Positions 8,028-16,324 are shown, counted from the stretch's first letter. The stretch is 64,000 nt of DNA from Amycolatopsis cihanbeyliensis (GCF_006715045.1 NZ_VFML01000001.1:3626501-3690500); one strand, 5' to 3'. Translations and numbers: made by a program. The notes: a model not told the origin generated them from the letters alone.

Positions 8028-8293
8028 GGTCTTCCCTTCGCCCACCACAAACAAGAATCCCCGCGGATTGCAGCGGGACTATTCTGGGGGCGCGCTCATC
8101 GAGCTCTGTTGCTCAACAGTCACCATGTCATTCCGTTCCATCCGCTCGTACCGCCGTTCGTGGGAAACCGAGACCCGCTAGAGACCTCGCGGTGAGCCTC
8201 CTCACTGCGAGCCGATTAGGCCGGGACCGTATTCATGAGTAGAGGCATCCACAAGGCGCCTCTCGACCAGTTGTCGTTAGTTGAAGGGTGAAC

Positions 8294-8719
8294 ATGCTTC
8301 ACAAGCGATTTCTTAGCCTCGCGCCGGCAATCCTGGCGGTGATGGCGACGATCGTGGCCGGTACCGCGCCCGCGGCCGCGAGCCAGCACGACCTCCCCGG
8401 CGATGAGTCGAAGGGTGTACTCATATTGACGATCAGCGAAGGTGAGCGGGCGCGACCCGACGCGGCCGGAGCCGTGCTGACATGCGAGCCCGCCGGGGGA
8501 ACGCACCCACTGAGCGAGGCGGCCTGCGCCGAACTCGCGGCGGTGAACGGAGAGGTCGCCGCGGTCGAACTGGAACCCCAGCGGCCGTGCTACCTGATCT
8601 ATCGGCCGCTCACGGTCACCGCGCACGGTTCCTGGGACGGCAGGCCGATCTCGTATCGGGAAACTTTCCCCAATGATTGCGTTCTGGATGTGATTAAGGG
8701 ACCGATTTTCCGCTTCTGA
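8294..8719 (+). CDS. Subtilisin inhibitor-like (SSI family) secreted protein
   Basis: 141 residues; signal peptide 1-29 ending A-P-A-A-A-S. The mature part has the SSI pattern: L-T-C-E-P (C64), G-T-H-P, A-A-C-A-E-L (C78), R-P-C-Y-L-I-Y-R-P (C99), F-P-N-D-C (C129) and an aromatic C-terminus I-F-R-F. Cys64-Cys78 and Cys99-Cys129 match the two SSI disulfides. By alignment to the reactive loop C-P-M-V-Y of Streptomyces SSI, P1 is Leu101 and P1' Ile102, which suits subtilisin- or chymotrypsin-like targets. ATG chosen for the GAAGGG ribosome site; a GTG lies two codons upstream. Divergent from the ECF sigma gene. Confidence 0.9.
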   Translation: MLHKRFLSLAPAILAVMATIVAGTAPAAASQHDLPGDESKGVLILTISEGERARPDAAGAVLTCEPAGGTHPLSEAACAELAAVNGEVAAVELEPQRPCYLIYRPLTVTAHGSWDGRPISYRETFPNDCVLDVIKGPIFRF

Positions 8720-8783
8720 AGCGTGTTGGTTCGATGCGTGACCAATAACGACACTTCAGGTTAAATCGCCGCGAAGGCGTCCG

Positions 8784-8816
8784 GGGCTCTCCGGATCATC
8801 GGTGACCGGAGAGCCC
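8784..8816. terminator. Bidirectional hairpin between convergent genes
   Basis: GGGCTCTCCGG (8784-8794) and CCGGAGAGCCC (8806-8816), 11-bp perfect stem, between the inhibitor gene and the convergent DUF6328 gene. Confidence 0.75.
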
Positions 8817-8869
8817 ACTCGGACCGGCGGAGACAAAAGTGCGTGCCGTCGCGGAAGAACGGCGACAGA

Positions 8870-9340
8870 TCAGCGCCCCCGCCTGCCGAGTCGGGCCGGG
8901 ACGACGAACCAGAGCACGCCGAACAACACGCCCACCACGGCGACGAACGCGGCCATCGCGACGAAGCCGTAGACCACTTTGGCGATCAGGGCGACCGTGA
9001 CGGTCACCGCGGCCGCGAGGCAGACGAGCCCGATCAGCACGGAACGGTTGCCGACCCGCAGGATCTCCGCGCGGAGCCCCGCCCGGAACAACACCCGGTG
9101 CCAGACCGCGGGTGCGGTGAGTAACGCCGTGGACACCGAGGCGAGCAGCACGGCCGTCATGTGCAGGGACTTCTCCAACCCGCTCGCCTCGCGAAACTGG
9201 CTGGTGAACACGACCGCGAGCAGGAAGCCGAACAGGATCTGCACCCCGGCCTGCGCCACGCGCAACTCACCGAGCAGTTCGTTGACGTTCCTGGTGAGTT
9301 GTTCGTTCCGGGACTCCGCGCCGTTCGCCTCGCTGCTCAC
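8870..9340 (-). CDS. DUF6328 family membrane protein
   Basis: 156 residues. A charged N-terminal cytoplasmic segment contains N-E-L-L-G-E-L-R-V-A-Q-A-G-V-Q, the family signature, followed by four predicted membrane helices in two hairpins and a short basic C-terminus. Function unknown in the family. Its ATG overlaps the stop of the EamA transporter gene by 4 bp, so the two are translationally coupled. Confidence 0.8.
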   Translation of the reverse strand: MSSEANGAESRNEQLTRNVNELLGELRVAQAGVQILFGFLLAVVFTSQFREASGLEKSLHMTAVLLASVSTALLTAPAVWHRVLFRAGLRAEILRVGNRSVLIGLVCLAAAVTVTVALIAKVVYGFVAMAAFVAVVGVLFGVLWFVVPARLGRRGR

Positions 9341-10263
9341 ACTCGCTCCAGTTCAGCCTCCACCACCGGGGTACCCCGGGCACGTTCGTGCCAACCCAGC
9401 AGGGTCACCGACCCGACCACCACCAGCAACCCGAGCCACTGCGAGACCGAAAGCGAGGAGTCCAGAAAGGACACGCCGATCAGCGCGGCGGTCGCGGGGA
9501 AGGCGAGCTCGGCGAGCGTGGCGCGGGCGGCCGGAGTGGCACGCAGGCCGAGGTAGTACAGCAACAGCGCCAGCAGGCCGGGCACGAACGCGAGCAGGGC
9601 GAGGCCGAGCAGGTTGCCCCAGCCGGGCGCAAAGCTCGCGCCCTGGATGCCGACCACGGCCGCGGCGACCGGTAAGCCGATCGTGAACCGCAGCACGGTG
9701 ACGTCCCGTGCGGACAGCCGCGCGGACACCAGGCGCCCCAGCACGGTGCCCGCCGCCCACAGCGCGGCCGCACCGATCGCGAGCAACGCGGCACGCAGGG
9801 CCGTCAGCTCGATCTCGAGCGGGTCCGGGAAAGCCAGCAGCCAGGCCCCGAGCAAGGCGGGCAGCGCGAACAGGGCATATCCCGCCCGCAGCCGCTCGCC
9901 GAGCACGAAGAAGGCCGCCAGCATCGCCAGGATGGGCTGCAACTTCTGCAGGACCAGCGGGGTGATCGCGTCGCCGGTCTGGAAGGCCGCGGTGAACAGC
10001 GCGGTGGCCGCCGCGGAGGCGCCGGCACCGATCACCAGCACCGCGAGCCACTCCCGCGGCCCGCACCGGCGCAGCGCCCGCAGTGCCGCGGGCAGCACGG
10101 GGAGCAGCAGCACCGCCACCAGCAGGTGTTCCCAGAAGACCACTGTGGCCGCGGGCAGGTTCTCGGCAAGCGGTAACCGCAGCAGTCCATCGGTTCCCCA
10201 GAGCGCCGCGGCGACCGCTACCAGCCAGGTCCGGTCGGCCGGCGCGCCGACTTTCGCACTCAC
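9337..10263 (-). CDS. EamA/DMT-family transporter
   Basis: 308 residues from GTG 10263; the frame stays open upstream into the divergent gene but without family similarity. Ten predicted membrane helices made of two EamA repeats of five helices each; the first begins W-G-T-D-G-L-L-R and the second A-A-A-L-W-A-A-G-T. EamA carriers export amino acids, nucleotides or other metabolites; no substrate can be assigned here. Divergent from the DUF1963 gene and coupled to the DUF6328 gene downstream. Confidence 0.88.
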   Translation of the reverse strand: MSAKVGAPADRTWLVAVAAALWGTDGLLRLPLAENLPAATVVFWEHLLVAVLLLPVLPAALRALRRCGPREWLAVLVIGAGASAAATALFTAAFQTGDAITPLVLQKLQPILAMLAAFFVLGERLRAGYALFALPALLGAWLLAFPDPLEIELTALRAALLAIGAAALWAAGTVLGRLVSARLSARDVTVLRFTIGLPVAAAVVGIQGASFAPGWGNLLGLALLAFVPGLLALLLYYLGLRATPAARATLAELAFPATAALIGVSFLDSSLSVSQWLGLLVVVGSVTLLGWHERARGTPVVEAELERV

Positions 10264-10405
10264 TCCGCCACCGTACGTTCCTTCCTCCTGGCGTCCGGAA
10301 GGTCCACAATGTGAAATGCGACTCGGCGAAACGTCGTACCCAGGGGTTACGGTGCGCGCACCGAGAGTCGGGCAGCGCCTCCGACGCGGGTCCATACTGG
10401 TCGGC

Positions 10406-11341
10406 ATGCCGGCAAACCCCGACCGAACCCCGGTGCCGCTGGATGCGCGCCTGGACGGCACCGCGATCGCCGAGTTGCTCGCCGGGTTACCCGCGGAACC
10501 GGCCGCTACCATGGCGAAGCGGGCCCGGCCCGCGGTGCGGTTCGCCACTCGCCGGTCCGGCCCGGATGCGGCACCCGTCCCCGGCGCGTCCCGGTTCGGC
10601 GGCGACCCGGACCTTCCGGCGGGACTGGCCTGGCCGACCTGGGTCAATCCGCTCGGCGGGAACGAAGAGCCTCGCCCGCTCGGGTTCTTCGCGCAGATCG
10701 ACCTGGCCACCGTCACCGGTGGTACCGACCTGCCGCTGCCGGCCGAGGGGCTGCTGTCGTTCTTCTGCGACTTCGCCACCGGCGGTGGGCATGGCGGAAT
10801 TCTCGGGCTCTACCAGCACGAGCACGAGGGGTGCCGGGTTCGGCACTTCCCGCCCACCGCGCTGGTGCGGCGGGCGGCACCGCCCGCCGCGAACCACCTG
10901 CCGGAGGCGTCGCTGCTGCCGGTACTGGTCACCACGTTCCCCGAACCGGACCCAGCGAAGCCTGCCGACACCGACTACCCGGCGTGGGACGAGTTCGAGC
11001 GAAGGTACGAGCAGCGGCTGGCCGGGGCCGTGCCGGACGGCTGGGCCATTGCCGCACGGCATCAACTCGGTGGGCACGCCCGCAGCATCCAGCACCCGGT
11101 CGAGGAGGAGGTGCTCCAGGCCGCGGCAGCCATCTCCCGCCCGGGACATGGCTTCGACCAGGAGCGATGGGCGCGGGTCAAGCACCAGACCGCGGATTGG
11201 CGACTGCTGTTGCAACTCGACAGCGACAGCCACCTCGGCTACCTGTGGGGCGACGCGGGCACGCTCTACTGGGTGGCGCGGCAGGGCAGCATCGCCGAGG
11301 CCGACTGGCCCGGAGCCTGGTTCAACTTCCAGTGCTCCTGA
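10406..11341 (+). CDS. DUF1963 (YwqG-like) protein
   Basis: 311 residues from ATG 10406. Features of DUF1963: S-R-F-G-G-D-P-D-L-P-A-G at about 60-70 (family pattern KxGGxPxLP), W-P-T-W, P-L-G-F-F-A-Q-I-D-L, a central F-F-C-D-F, and a C-terminal L-L-Q-L-D-S-D-S...W-G-D-A-G-T-L-Y-W. Such proteins are soluble and cytoplasmic with no settled role. No signal peptide. Single gene, divergent from the EamA carrier. Confidence 0.85.
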   Translation: MPANPDRTPVPLDARLDGTAIAELLAGLPAEPAATMAKRARPAVRFATRRSGPDAAPVPGASRFGGDPDLPAGLAWPTWVNPLGGNEEPRPLGFFAQIDLATVTGGTDLPLPAEGLLSFFCDFATGGGHGGILGLYQHEHEGCRVRHFPPTALVRRAAPPAANHLPEASLLPVLVTTFPEPDPAKPADTDYPAWDEFERRYEQRLAGAVPDGWAIAARHQLGGHARSIQHPVEEEVLQAAAAISRPGHGFDQERWARVKHQTADWRLLLQLDSDSHLGYLWGDAGTLYWVARQGSIAEADWPGAWFNFQCS

Positions 11342-11495
11342 GATCTGCCGTCCGACAAGAACAGTCCGGCGTGATCGAGTATCCACTGAGGACCACCGGT
11401 GGGCGGTCCAGCCGACCCCGGACGCGGGCGGGCGCCCCTGCCGGTTCCCGATCGGGCTTGACCTGAAGCCAGGTTGAGCAAACAGACTCAGCGGC

Positions 11496-11906
11496 ATGAC
11501 CAACACGACATCGGATCGTCAGGCCGACATCGACGCGATCGAGCGGGTAGTGGCCACGCTCGAACACTCGCAGCGCAACGAGCTACCCGAGGAGTTCATC
11601 GGCCTGTTCCGCGCCGACGCCATCTGGACGACGGCGCACGGAAAGCGCCTGTTCGACCGCGCGGAGATCGCGGAGTTCACCCGGCAGGTGCTGCCCGGCG
11701 CCATGCGGGACTCCACCGTGACCTACGAGGTCGAGCACATCATGTTCATCAGCCCCGATGTCGCCGCTGTCAAGGCGCGCGGCCGGTACCGCACGCTCGA
11801 CGGTGAGCCGGCAGGCAATCCCACGAGCCCGCTGTACGTCATGGCGAGGGAGGACGACCGCTGGCTGCTGGTCGCCTGCCAGAACACCGAGGTTCTCGGG
11901 GACTGA
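11496..11906 (+). CDS. SgcJ/EcaC-type SnoaL-like (NTF2-fold) protein
   Basis: 136 residues with the layout of the TIGR02246 NTF2-like group: N-terminal helix (D-I-D-A-I-E-R-V-V), F-R-A-D-A-I-W-T-T-A-H-G-K-R-L-F, then strands ending W-L-L-V-A-C-Q-N-T. Members bind small hydrophobic ligands or act as isomerase/hydrolase-like enzymes, often stress-related; the substrate is not predictable. Standalone rightward gene that ends 7 bp before a convergent small membrane protein. Confidence 0.8.
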   Translation: MTNTTSDRQADIDAIERVVATLEHSQRNELPEEFIGLFRADAIWTTAHGKRLFDRAEIAEFTRQVLPGAMRDSTVTYEVEHIMFISPDVAAVKARGRYRTLDGEPAGNPTSPLYVMAREDDRWLLVACQNTEVLGD

Positions 11907-11913
11907 TCGGCGG

Positions 11914-12144
11914 TCACGCCTCGGGGATGCCGGTGGCTCTCCGGATGCGTTTCCGGCGGGCAGGCGCGGACCGGCGGCACAGCCGGAGCACCACCAACGC
12001 CCGTTCGCCACGCTGGCCGGGGACGAGTACCGCCACGCCCCCGGCCAGCAGGACAAGTAGTGCGGACGGGCCGTACCGCAGTGCGAGTGCGGTCGTCACG
12101 ATGGGCACGGGTGCATCGAGCAGGAACTGGGCACATGTCGCCAT
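11914..12144 (-). CDS. Small membrane protein, unknown function
   Basis: 76 residues from ATG 12144, preceded by AGGGGA. Residues about 10-45 form one or two membrane helices (Y-G-P-S-A-L-L-V-L-L-A-G-G-V-A-V-L), with a strongly basic C-terminal tail (R-R-K-R-I-R-R). No family recognised. Composition and ribosome site favour a real gene, but it has no operon partner. Confidence 0.5.
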   Translation of the reverse strand: MATCAQFLLDAPVPIVTTALALRYGPSALLVLLAGGVAVLVPGQRGERALVVLRLCRRSAPARRKRIRRATGIPEA

Positions 12145-12367
12145 AGCGCGTTCCCCTGTTCGCGCGAAGCTCACCCGCGGACAGCACGTCGCGCGTGGTC
12201 TTCGCCAGAGCAAGAAACGCCTGCGCCTCCACGGCCAGTCGCCCCCTCCGGCACCGACCACCGAGCCAGGAACAGACGCGTTCCGACCCGATCAGGGTGA
12301 CATGGGGTGGAAAGACCGTCCAGCGTCCGCCCGGGTGGTTCGAAGGCCGTGCACCCGCCGGATCCGG

Positions 12368-12766
12368 TCAGCCGTCGATGACCGCCATCGCGTCGACCTC
12401 GACCAGGAACTCGGGTAGGGCCAGCGCGGCCACCCCCACCAGCGTGTCGGCGGGGAGGTGCTCGCCGAACAGCTCCGCCCTCGCCGCTTCGATCACCGGG
12501 AGGTACTCCGGCCGGTGATCGACCACGTAGATCGTGATCTTGGCGACCTGGTCGGGGCGGGCACCCGCGGCGCCGAGTGCGTGCCCGAGGTTGGTGAACA
12601 CCTGGCGAGCCTGGGCCGCCAGGTCGCCGGGACCGACGAGTTGCCCCCGATCGTCCTCCGGTTCCTGGCCGGCGACGAAGACCAGCCTGCTTCCGGCCGC
12701 GATGACGACATGGGTATAGGTGGGCGGGCTCGGCAAAGACTCCGGGTTGATCAGCTCGAGCGGCAT
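12368..12766 (-). CDS. RidA/YjgF-family protein lacking the catalytic Arg
   Basis: 132 residues from ATG 12766 with GGAGAAC before it. RidA-fold features: V-F-V-A-G-Q near residue 30, D-L-A-A-Q-A-R-Q-V-F-T-N-L at about 55-67, and V-E-V-D-A-M-A at the C-terminus. Canonical RidA has P-A-R-S/T-x-V, whose Arg binds the substrate carboxylate for imine hydrolysis; here it reads P-A-D-T-L-V. It is therefore probably a Rid-family member with another role (Rid4-7 type). Flanked by unrelated genes. Confidence 0.85.
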   Translation of the reverse strand: MPLELINPESLPSPPTYTHVVIAAGSRLVFVAGQEPEDDRGQLVGPGDLAAQARQVFTNLGHALGAAGARPDQVAKITIYVVDHRPEYLPVIEAARAELFGEHLPADTLVGVAALALPEFLVEVDAMAVIDG

Positions 12767-12820
12767 GTTCTCCACTACACCCGAACGAAGTCCGCACAGA
12801 CAACGTGGGTCCGACGACCC

Positions 12821-12904
12821 CTGACCAAGCCCGGCCTGCGGATCGGCCCCGACGCGGTCGGCCCGCCGGTGGCTCTCGTGAAGCCGCCGCCCATGCCCGC
12901 CTGA
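12821..12904 (+). pseudogene. Remnant resembling the N-terminus of dus
   Basis: One plus-strand frame reads L-T-K-P-G-L-R-I-G-P-D-A-V-G-P-P-V-A-L, which matches the start of the real dus gene at 13760 (L-S-K-P-A-L-R-I-G-P-Y-G-V-D-P-P-V-V-L) at 13 of 19 positions, with shared codons as well. After this the similarity stops and a TGA follows at 12902-12904. It looks like a decayed partial copy of the dus 5' end, about 940 bp upstream of the intact gene. Confidence 0.5.
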
Positions 12905-13025
12905 ACGCCGTCTTGGCCCAGATCGAACCATGACGTAAGTCACACATACAGGAAGCAGGTCACCTGTAGCGGGTACGCGAGGTAGGTTCTCTTTCGCCAA
13001 GAAGCCCATATATTTGAGGTGGAGA

Positions 13026-13481
13026 ATGCCGTTCGCGCTTTCCCGTACCCGACGCGCAGTCGCGATCATCGTGATGGCAATCGTGGCAATCACGGGCGCA
13101 ACGGTCACGACCGCCATCCCTGCACATGCGCAGGGCTACTGGGCGCAAAAATGCGGGCCGGGGTTCAGCCTCTACGGGAAGGCATCCTTGCGACCCGGTG
13201 ACTATGCGCACGTCCGGGTCTTCAAGCGGCATTCAGGCAGCAACACCGACTGGTGTGCCATCACGGTCCGGCATGGGCTGGCCGAAGGGAATCGCAGTTG
13301 GACTGCCGTCAAGCTCGCCCGTGGTCAGTCGTACAACTGGAAAAAGATCGACAGGGGCCACTTCAAGTACTACGCGGGTCCCGTTCGGATCTGGAATTCC
13401 CACCACGCGAGTTTCGAAGGCAGAATCACCTACAACGGTGTCAAAGGTGCGGTTTCCGGGGTAGCCACCCCGAGTTCGTAA
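13026..13481 (+). CDS. Secreted two-cysteine protein, possibly SapA-like
   Basis: 151 residues from ATG 13026 (GGTGGAGA before it). Twin-Arg-like basic start, hydrophobic stretch and an A-H-A cleavage site around residue 36 indicate secretion. The mature part is small and basic with Cys in K-C-G-P-G-F and D-W-C-A-I-T-V, strands in between, and many Tyr/Trp/His. The Cys-Gly-x-Gly and later N/D-W/x-C-x-x-T-V spacing resembles actinomycete spore-associated protein A-like proteins, but the likeness is weak. Standalone gene; G+C is a little lower than its neighbours. Confidence 0.65.
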   Translation: MPFALSRTRRAVAIIVMAIVAITGATVTTAIPAHAQGYWAQKCGPGFSLYGKASLRPGDYAHVRVFKRHSGSNTDWCAITVRHGLAEGNRSWTAVKLARGQSYNWKKIDRGHFKYYAGPVRIWNSHHASFEGRITYNGVKGAVSGVATPSS

Positions 13482-13759
13482 TCAGTGGGCTCGATTCTGA
13501 CCATCCAGTTCGTGACCAGGCATCGACCTGAAAACCACGCGGCAAGCCGTCAACACATTGACCACACCCGCGTTCAGCCGGTGAGCGTCCGCTGCGGGTC
13601 ACGGTCGGAATGTGCATGACGGCGTCGAACCACTCGGCCAGCGCCTGTCCGGACAAGTGGTACGCGGCGTCGTTCAATGTAGAGGTCGAGAAACCGGTGG
13701 GCGGGGACGCGAACCTACCCATCACCCTGCGAGATGCTTCACCAGCGACAATGGAAAGC

Positions 13760-14899
13760 ATGACCGCGAGCCTGTCGAAGCCTGCACTCCGGATCGGCCC
13801 CTACGGCGTCGACCCGCCGGTGGTGCTCGCCCCGATGGCCGGGATCACCAACATCGCCTTCCGCAGGCTGTGCCGCGAGTACGGCGCCGGGCTCTACGTC
13901 TGCGAGATGATCACCGCCCGCGCCGTGGTCGAACGTCATCCCGGCACCTGGCACATGATGAGCTTCGACGAGGGTGAGTACCCCCGCTCCATGCAGCTCT
14001 ACGGGGTCGACCCAGCCACCATGCGGGAAGCCGTCAAAATCATCATCGGCGAGGGGCTTGCCGACCACGTCGACCAGAACTACGGCTGCCCGGTGGCGAA
14101 GGTGACCCGCAAGGGCGGCGGGGCCGCGCTGCCGTTCAAGCGCAGGCTGTTCGGCGAGATCATCGCGGCCACGGTGGAGGCGGCCGAACCCGCGGGCGTC
14201 CCGGTCACGGTGAAGTTCCGGGTCGGGATCGACGACGACCACCACACCTACCTCGACGCGGGCCGGATCGCCGAGACGGAGGGCGCCGCCGCGGTCTCGC
14301 TGCATGCCCGTACCGCCGCGCAGCGCTACTCCGGGCAGGCCGACTGGGCGCATATCGCCAGGCTGAAGGAGGCCGTCCGGACCATTCCGGTGCTCGGCAA
14401 CGGCGACATCTTCGCGGCGGGGGACGCGTTGCGGATGATGGCCGAGACCGGCTGCGACGGCGTGGTGGTCGGCAGGGGTTGCCTCGGCAGGCCGTGGTTG
14501 TTCGGCGAGCTGGAAGCGGCGTTCGCCGGGCGACCGATCCCGCGGGGCCCGAACCTGGGCACGGTCGCGGGCGTGCTGCGCAGGCACGCCGAACTGCTGA
14601 TCGAGCACGACGGCCCGGACAAGGCCATGCGCGATCTGCGCAAGCATATGGCCTGGTACCTGCGCGGGTTCCCGGTCGGCTCCGACCTGCGCCGCGGGTT
14701 CTCCATGGTGTCCAGCCTCGCCGAGCTGGACGGCCTGATCGAGCAACTGGACCACGAGGCGCCCTTCCCCGATGAGGCCGAGGGCCCCCGGGGCAGGCAG
14801 GGCTCGCCGGGCAAGGTCACCCTGCCGCACGGCTGGCTGGACGACCCGGACGACCCCTGCGTCCCCGCCGGTGCGGACCTGATGCACTCCGGCGGCTGA
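13760..14899 (+). CDS. dusB: tRNA-dihydrouridine synthase (DusB type)
   Basis: 379 residues from ATG 13760 with GGAAAG before it; the frame is open further upstream but without similarity. FMN TIM-barrel: V-V-L-A-P-M-A-G-I-T-N at about 20, then N-Y-G-C-P-V with catalytic Cys110, V-T-V-K-F-R-V-G, L-H-A-R-T, G-N-G-D-I at the FMN phosphate site and G-V-V-V-G-R-G. C-terminal helical tRNA-binding domain from about 270. Reduces uridine in the D-loop of tRNA using NADPH. Eight bp before a lipoprotein gene, so the two may be cotranscribed. Confidence 0.93.
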   Translation: MTASLSKPALRIGPYGVDPPVVLAPMAGITNIAFRRLCREYGAGLYVCEMITARAVVERHPGTWHMMSFDEGEYPRSMQLYGVDPATMREAVKIIIGEGLADHVDQNYGCPVAKVTRKGGGAALPFKRRLFGEIIAATVEAAEPAGVPVTVKFRVGIDDDHHTYLDAGRIAETEGAAAVSLHARTAAQRYSGQADWAHIARLKEAVRTIPVLGNGDIFAAGDALRMMAETGCDGVVVGRGCLGRPWLFGELEAAFAGRPIPRGPNLGTVAGVLRRHAELLIEHDGPDKAMRDLRKHMAWYLRGFPVGSDLRRGFSMVSSLAELDGLIEQLDHEAPFPDEAEGPRGRQGSPGKVTLPHGWLDDPDDPCVPAGADLMHSGG

Positions 14900-14906
14900 G
14901 GCCGCT

Positions 14907-15347
14907 ATGCCCGTGAAACGCAGTCTGATCGCGCTTGGAGCCACGCTGCTGGGCTCGATCGCCGGCTGCACCGCGGCACCCGGCGAGCCGGCAGGCGCGG
15001 AATACCGGATCGGCCGCTACTTCGCCGCGTTCAACGACGCGGCCGATCAGGGTGACCAGGCCCAGTCGGAGTTCCTGCGGAAGACTCAGCATCCGGACTT
15101 CGCCGACCAGGTGTGCGAGTTGAACGGGTTGACCGTGCGGGCCTACCCGGCCCTTTCCACGCTCCGGCCCGACCCCGAATGGGCGCCGGGGGACGCCGAG
15201 CCACCCCGCGGGCAGGTGTATGTCCTCGCGGTCTCGCTGACCCTGCGCCGTGCGGGCACGCCACTCGCCGAGCAGATCGGCTCGGAACGCGTCACCATTC
15301 TGCGCGATCAGGTGTACGGCTTCGCACCATGCCTGTCCGAAGAGTGA
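14907..15347 (+). CDS. Lipoprotein of unknown function, stop codon rebuilt by IS insertion
   Basis: 146 residues. Lipobox G-S-I-A-G-C (Cys21) after a basic start and short hydrophobic segment. The mature part has two more Cys residues (V-C-E-L and A-P-C-L) that may pair. No domain recognised. It starts 8 bp after dus. The last codons GAA GAG are followed by TGA, where T belongs to the target duplication and GA to the left end of the IS at 15346. Removing the element and one AGT copy gives GAA GAG TAG, so the protein is unchanged by the insertion. Confidence 0.75.
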   Translation: MPVKRSLIALGATLLGSIAGCTAAPGEPAGAEYRIGRYFAAFNDAADQGDQAQSEFLRKTQHPDFADQVCELNGLTVRAYPALSTLRPDPEWAPGDAEPPRGQVYVLAVSLTLRRAGTPLAEQIGSERVTILRDQVYGFAPCLSEE

Positions 15348-15359
15348 GGTGATCTCAGC
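15346..15359 (+). repeat. Left terminal inverted repeat of the IS
   Basis: GAGGTGATCTCAGC; matches the right end exactly in inverse orientation. It overlaps the last two bases of the stop codon of the upstream lipoprotein gene. Confidence 0.88.
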
Positions 15360-15364
15360 GACTT

Positions 15365-16195
15365 TTACGTGAGTCGGCCGTGTTCGAAATGGGTGAGCAC
15401 GAGGGCGGCTTGGACGATGTCGCCGATCCTGCGAGGGCTGGTCGTGAGATGGCGCAGCGATCGCCAGCGCCCGGTCAGTAGCGCGAAGCCACGTTCGCCG
15501 AGGCAGCGCAGACTGCGCAGCAGCGCGTTGTAGGTCCGGGCGTCCGCATCGAGTGCTCGCCCGTTGGCTGGCTGCTTGATGGGCGTGTGCACACCGATTC
15601 CCGCCCCTTCGTAGCCGGGATCGGCCAGCGTGGACAGGTCCAGCCGGGAGGCGGCCCAGTACAGCGCGCCGAGGACCTGGTCGCGGGCCGCGGTCAGGTC
15701 GTGCACCGAGCCGGGCTCGACCTCGGAGACCCACAGCGGGAAGCCATCTGGGTCCATCAGCGCCTGCACGTTGCCGCCCGACTTGCGGGCCTTGCCGGAG
15801 TACCAGGCGTCGATCTGTTCACCCTTGACGCTGGTGGTCTTCTCGCCGAGCCGATCGGTGGAGAACACCGTCCCGTCCAAGACCAGATGCGGCGCGCCGT
15901 AGGCTTTGGCCTGACAAAGCGCATCGTGCAGGTCCGGCGCCTGGGCGGCGAGCACCTCAATCACCTCGGTGAGATAGCGGTAGCCGGTCGCCCGCGAGAT
16001 GCGGTGATCACGCGCGAGCGCGGCCACGTCGCGGTTGTCCCGGAACCAGCGCAGCCCGAACACGGCCTGTCGAAAACACGTCAGCGCCCGGCTACCGCGG
16101 CGGGTGCCGCGCTCGCGACGCTCGGCGTGCAGGAGCCGGCTGAGGAACCAGGCCAGTTCACGCGGCACGTCGAGGATGGCACGATAGGCAATCAC
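15365..16195 (-). CDS. IS5-family transposase (DDE_Tnp_4 type)
   Basis: 276 residues, start GTG 16195 with AGAAGGA seven bases before it. N-terminal part (about 30-95) holds an HTH of the Tnp_4 kind (V-A-A-L-A-R-D-H-R-I-S-R-A-T-G-Y-R-Y-L). The catalytic region has L-V-L-D-G-T-V as first Asp, G-S-V-H-D-L-T-A-A-R as second Asp and a later acidic residue in the D-P-G-Y-E-G region or beyond. Full length with no frameshift. The start codon and ribosome site lie in a possible RNA pseudoknot at 16195-16266. Confidence 0.9.
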   Translation of the reverse strand: MIAYRAILDVPRELAWFLSRLLHAERRERGTRRGSRALTCFRQAVFGLRWFRDNRDVAALARDHRISRATGYRYLTEVIEVLAAQAPDLHDALCQAKAYGAPHLVLDGTVFSTDRLGEKTTSVKGEQIDAWYSGKARKSGGNVQALMDPDGFPLWVSEVEPGSVHDLTAARDQVLGALYWAASRLDLSTLADPGYEGAGIGVHTPIKQPANGRALDADARTYNALLRSLRCLGERGFALLTGRWRSLRHLTTSPRRIGDIVQAALVLTHFEHGRLT

Positions 16196-16266
16196 GTGGA
16201 GTCCTTCTGGTGAAGATCATCTTTGGCGAGAGACCTTCTACCAGGGACTCCACGCCCATCTTCACC
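16195..16266 (-). promoter_or_regulatory. Possible pseudoknot over the transposase start
   Basis: Two interleaved inverted repeats: CGTGGAGTCC (16195-16204) with GGACTCCACG (16245-16254), and GGTGAAGAT (16209-16217) with ATCTTCACC (16258-16266). In the leftward transcript the order is B, A, B', A', an H-type pseudoknot arrangement. The last arm covers part of the ribosome site and the G of the GTG start, so folding would hide the start. Perfect 10- and 9-bp arms; the folding itself is not tested. Confidence 0.5.
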
Positions 16267-16324
16267 CCACCCGCACGGCCTCCAGCAGGTCAGGCGCTAC
16301 TCACGCACCAACGATCCTGATCTT

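Noticed and set aside
9614..10405. Upstream extension of the DUF1963 frame
   Set aside because: It runs antisense across the EamA transporter gene and shows no protein-like pattern; the domain starts just after ATG 10406.
12145..12367. Coding potential between the small membrane gene and the RidA-like gene
   Set aside because: Open frames on both strands lack starts with ribosome sites and any recognisable motif.
13482..13759. Gene or RNA in the 278-bp gap before dus
   Set aside because: Only open frames without ribosome site or protein-like pattern; no hairpin or tRNA shape seen.
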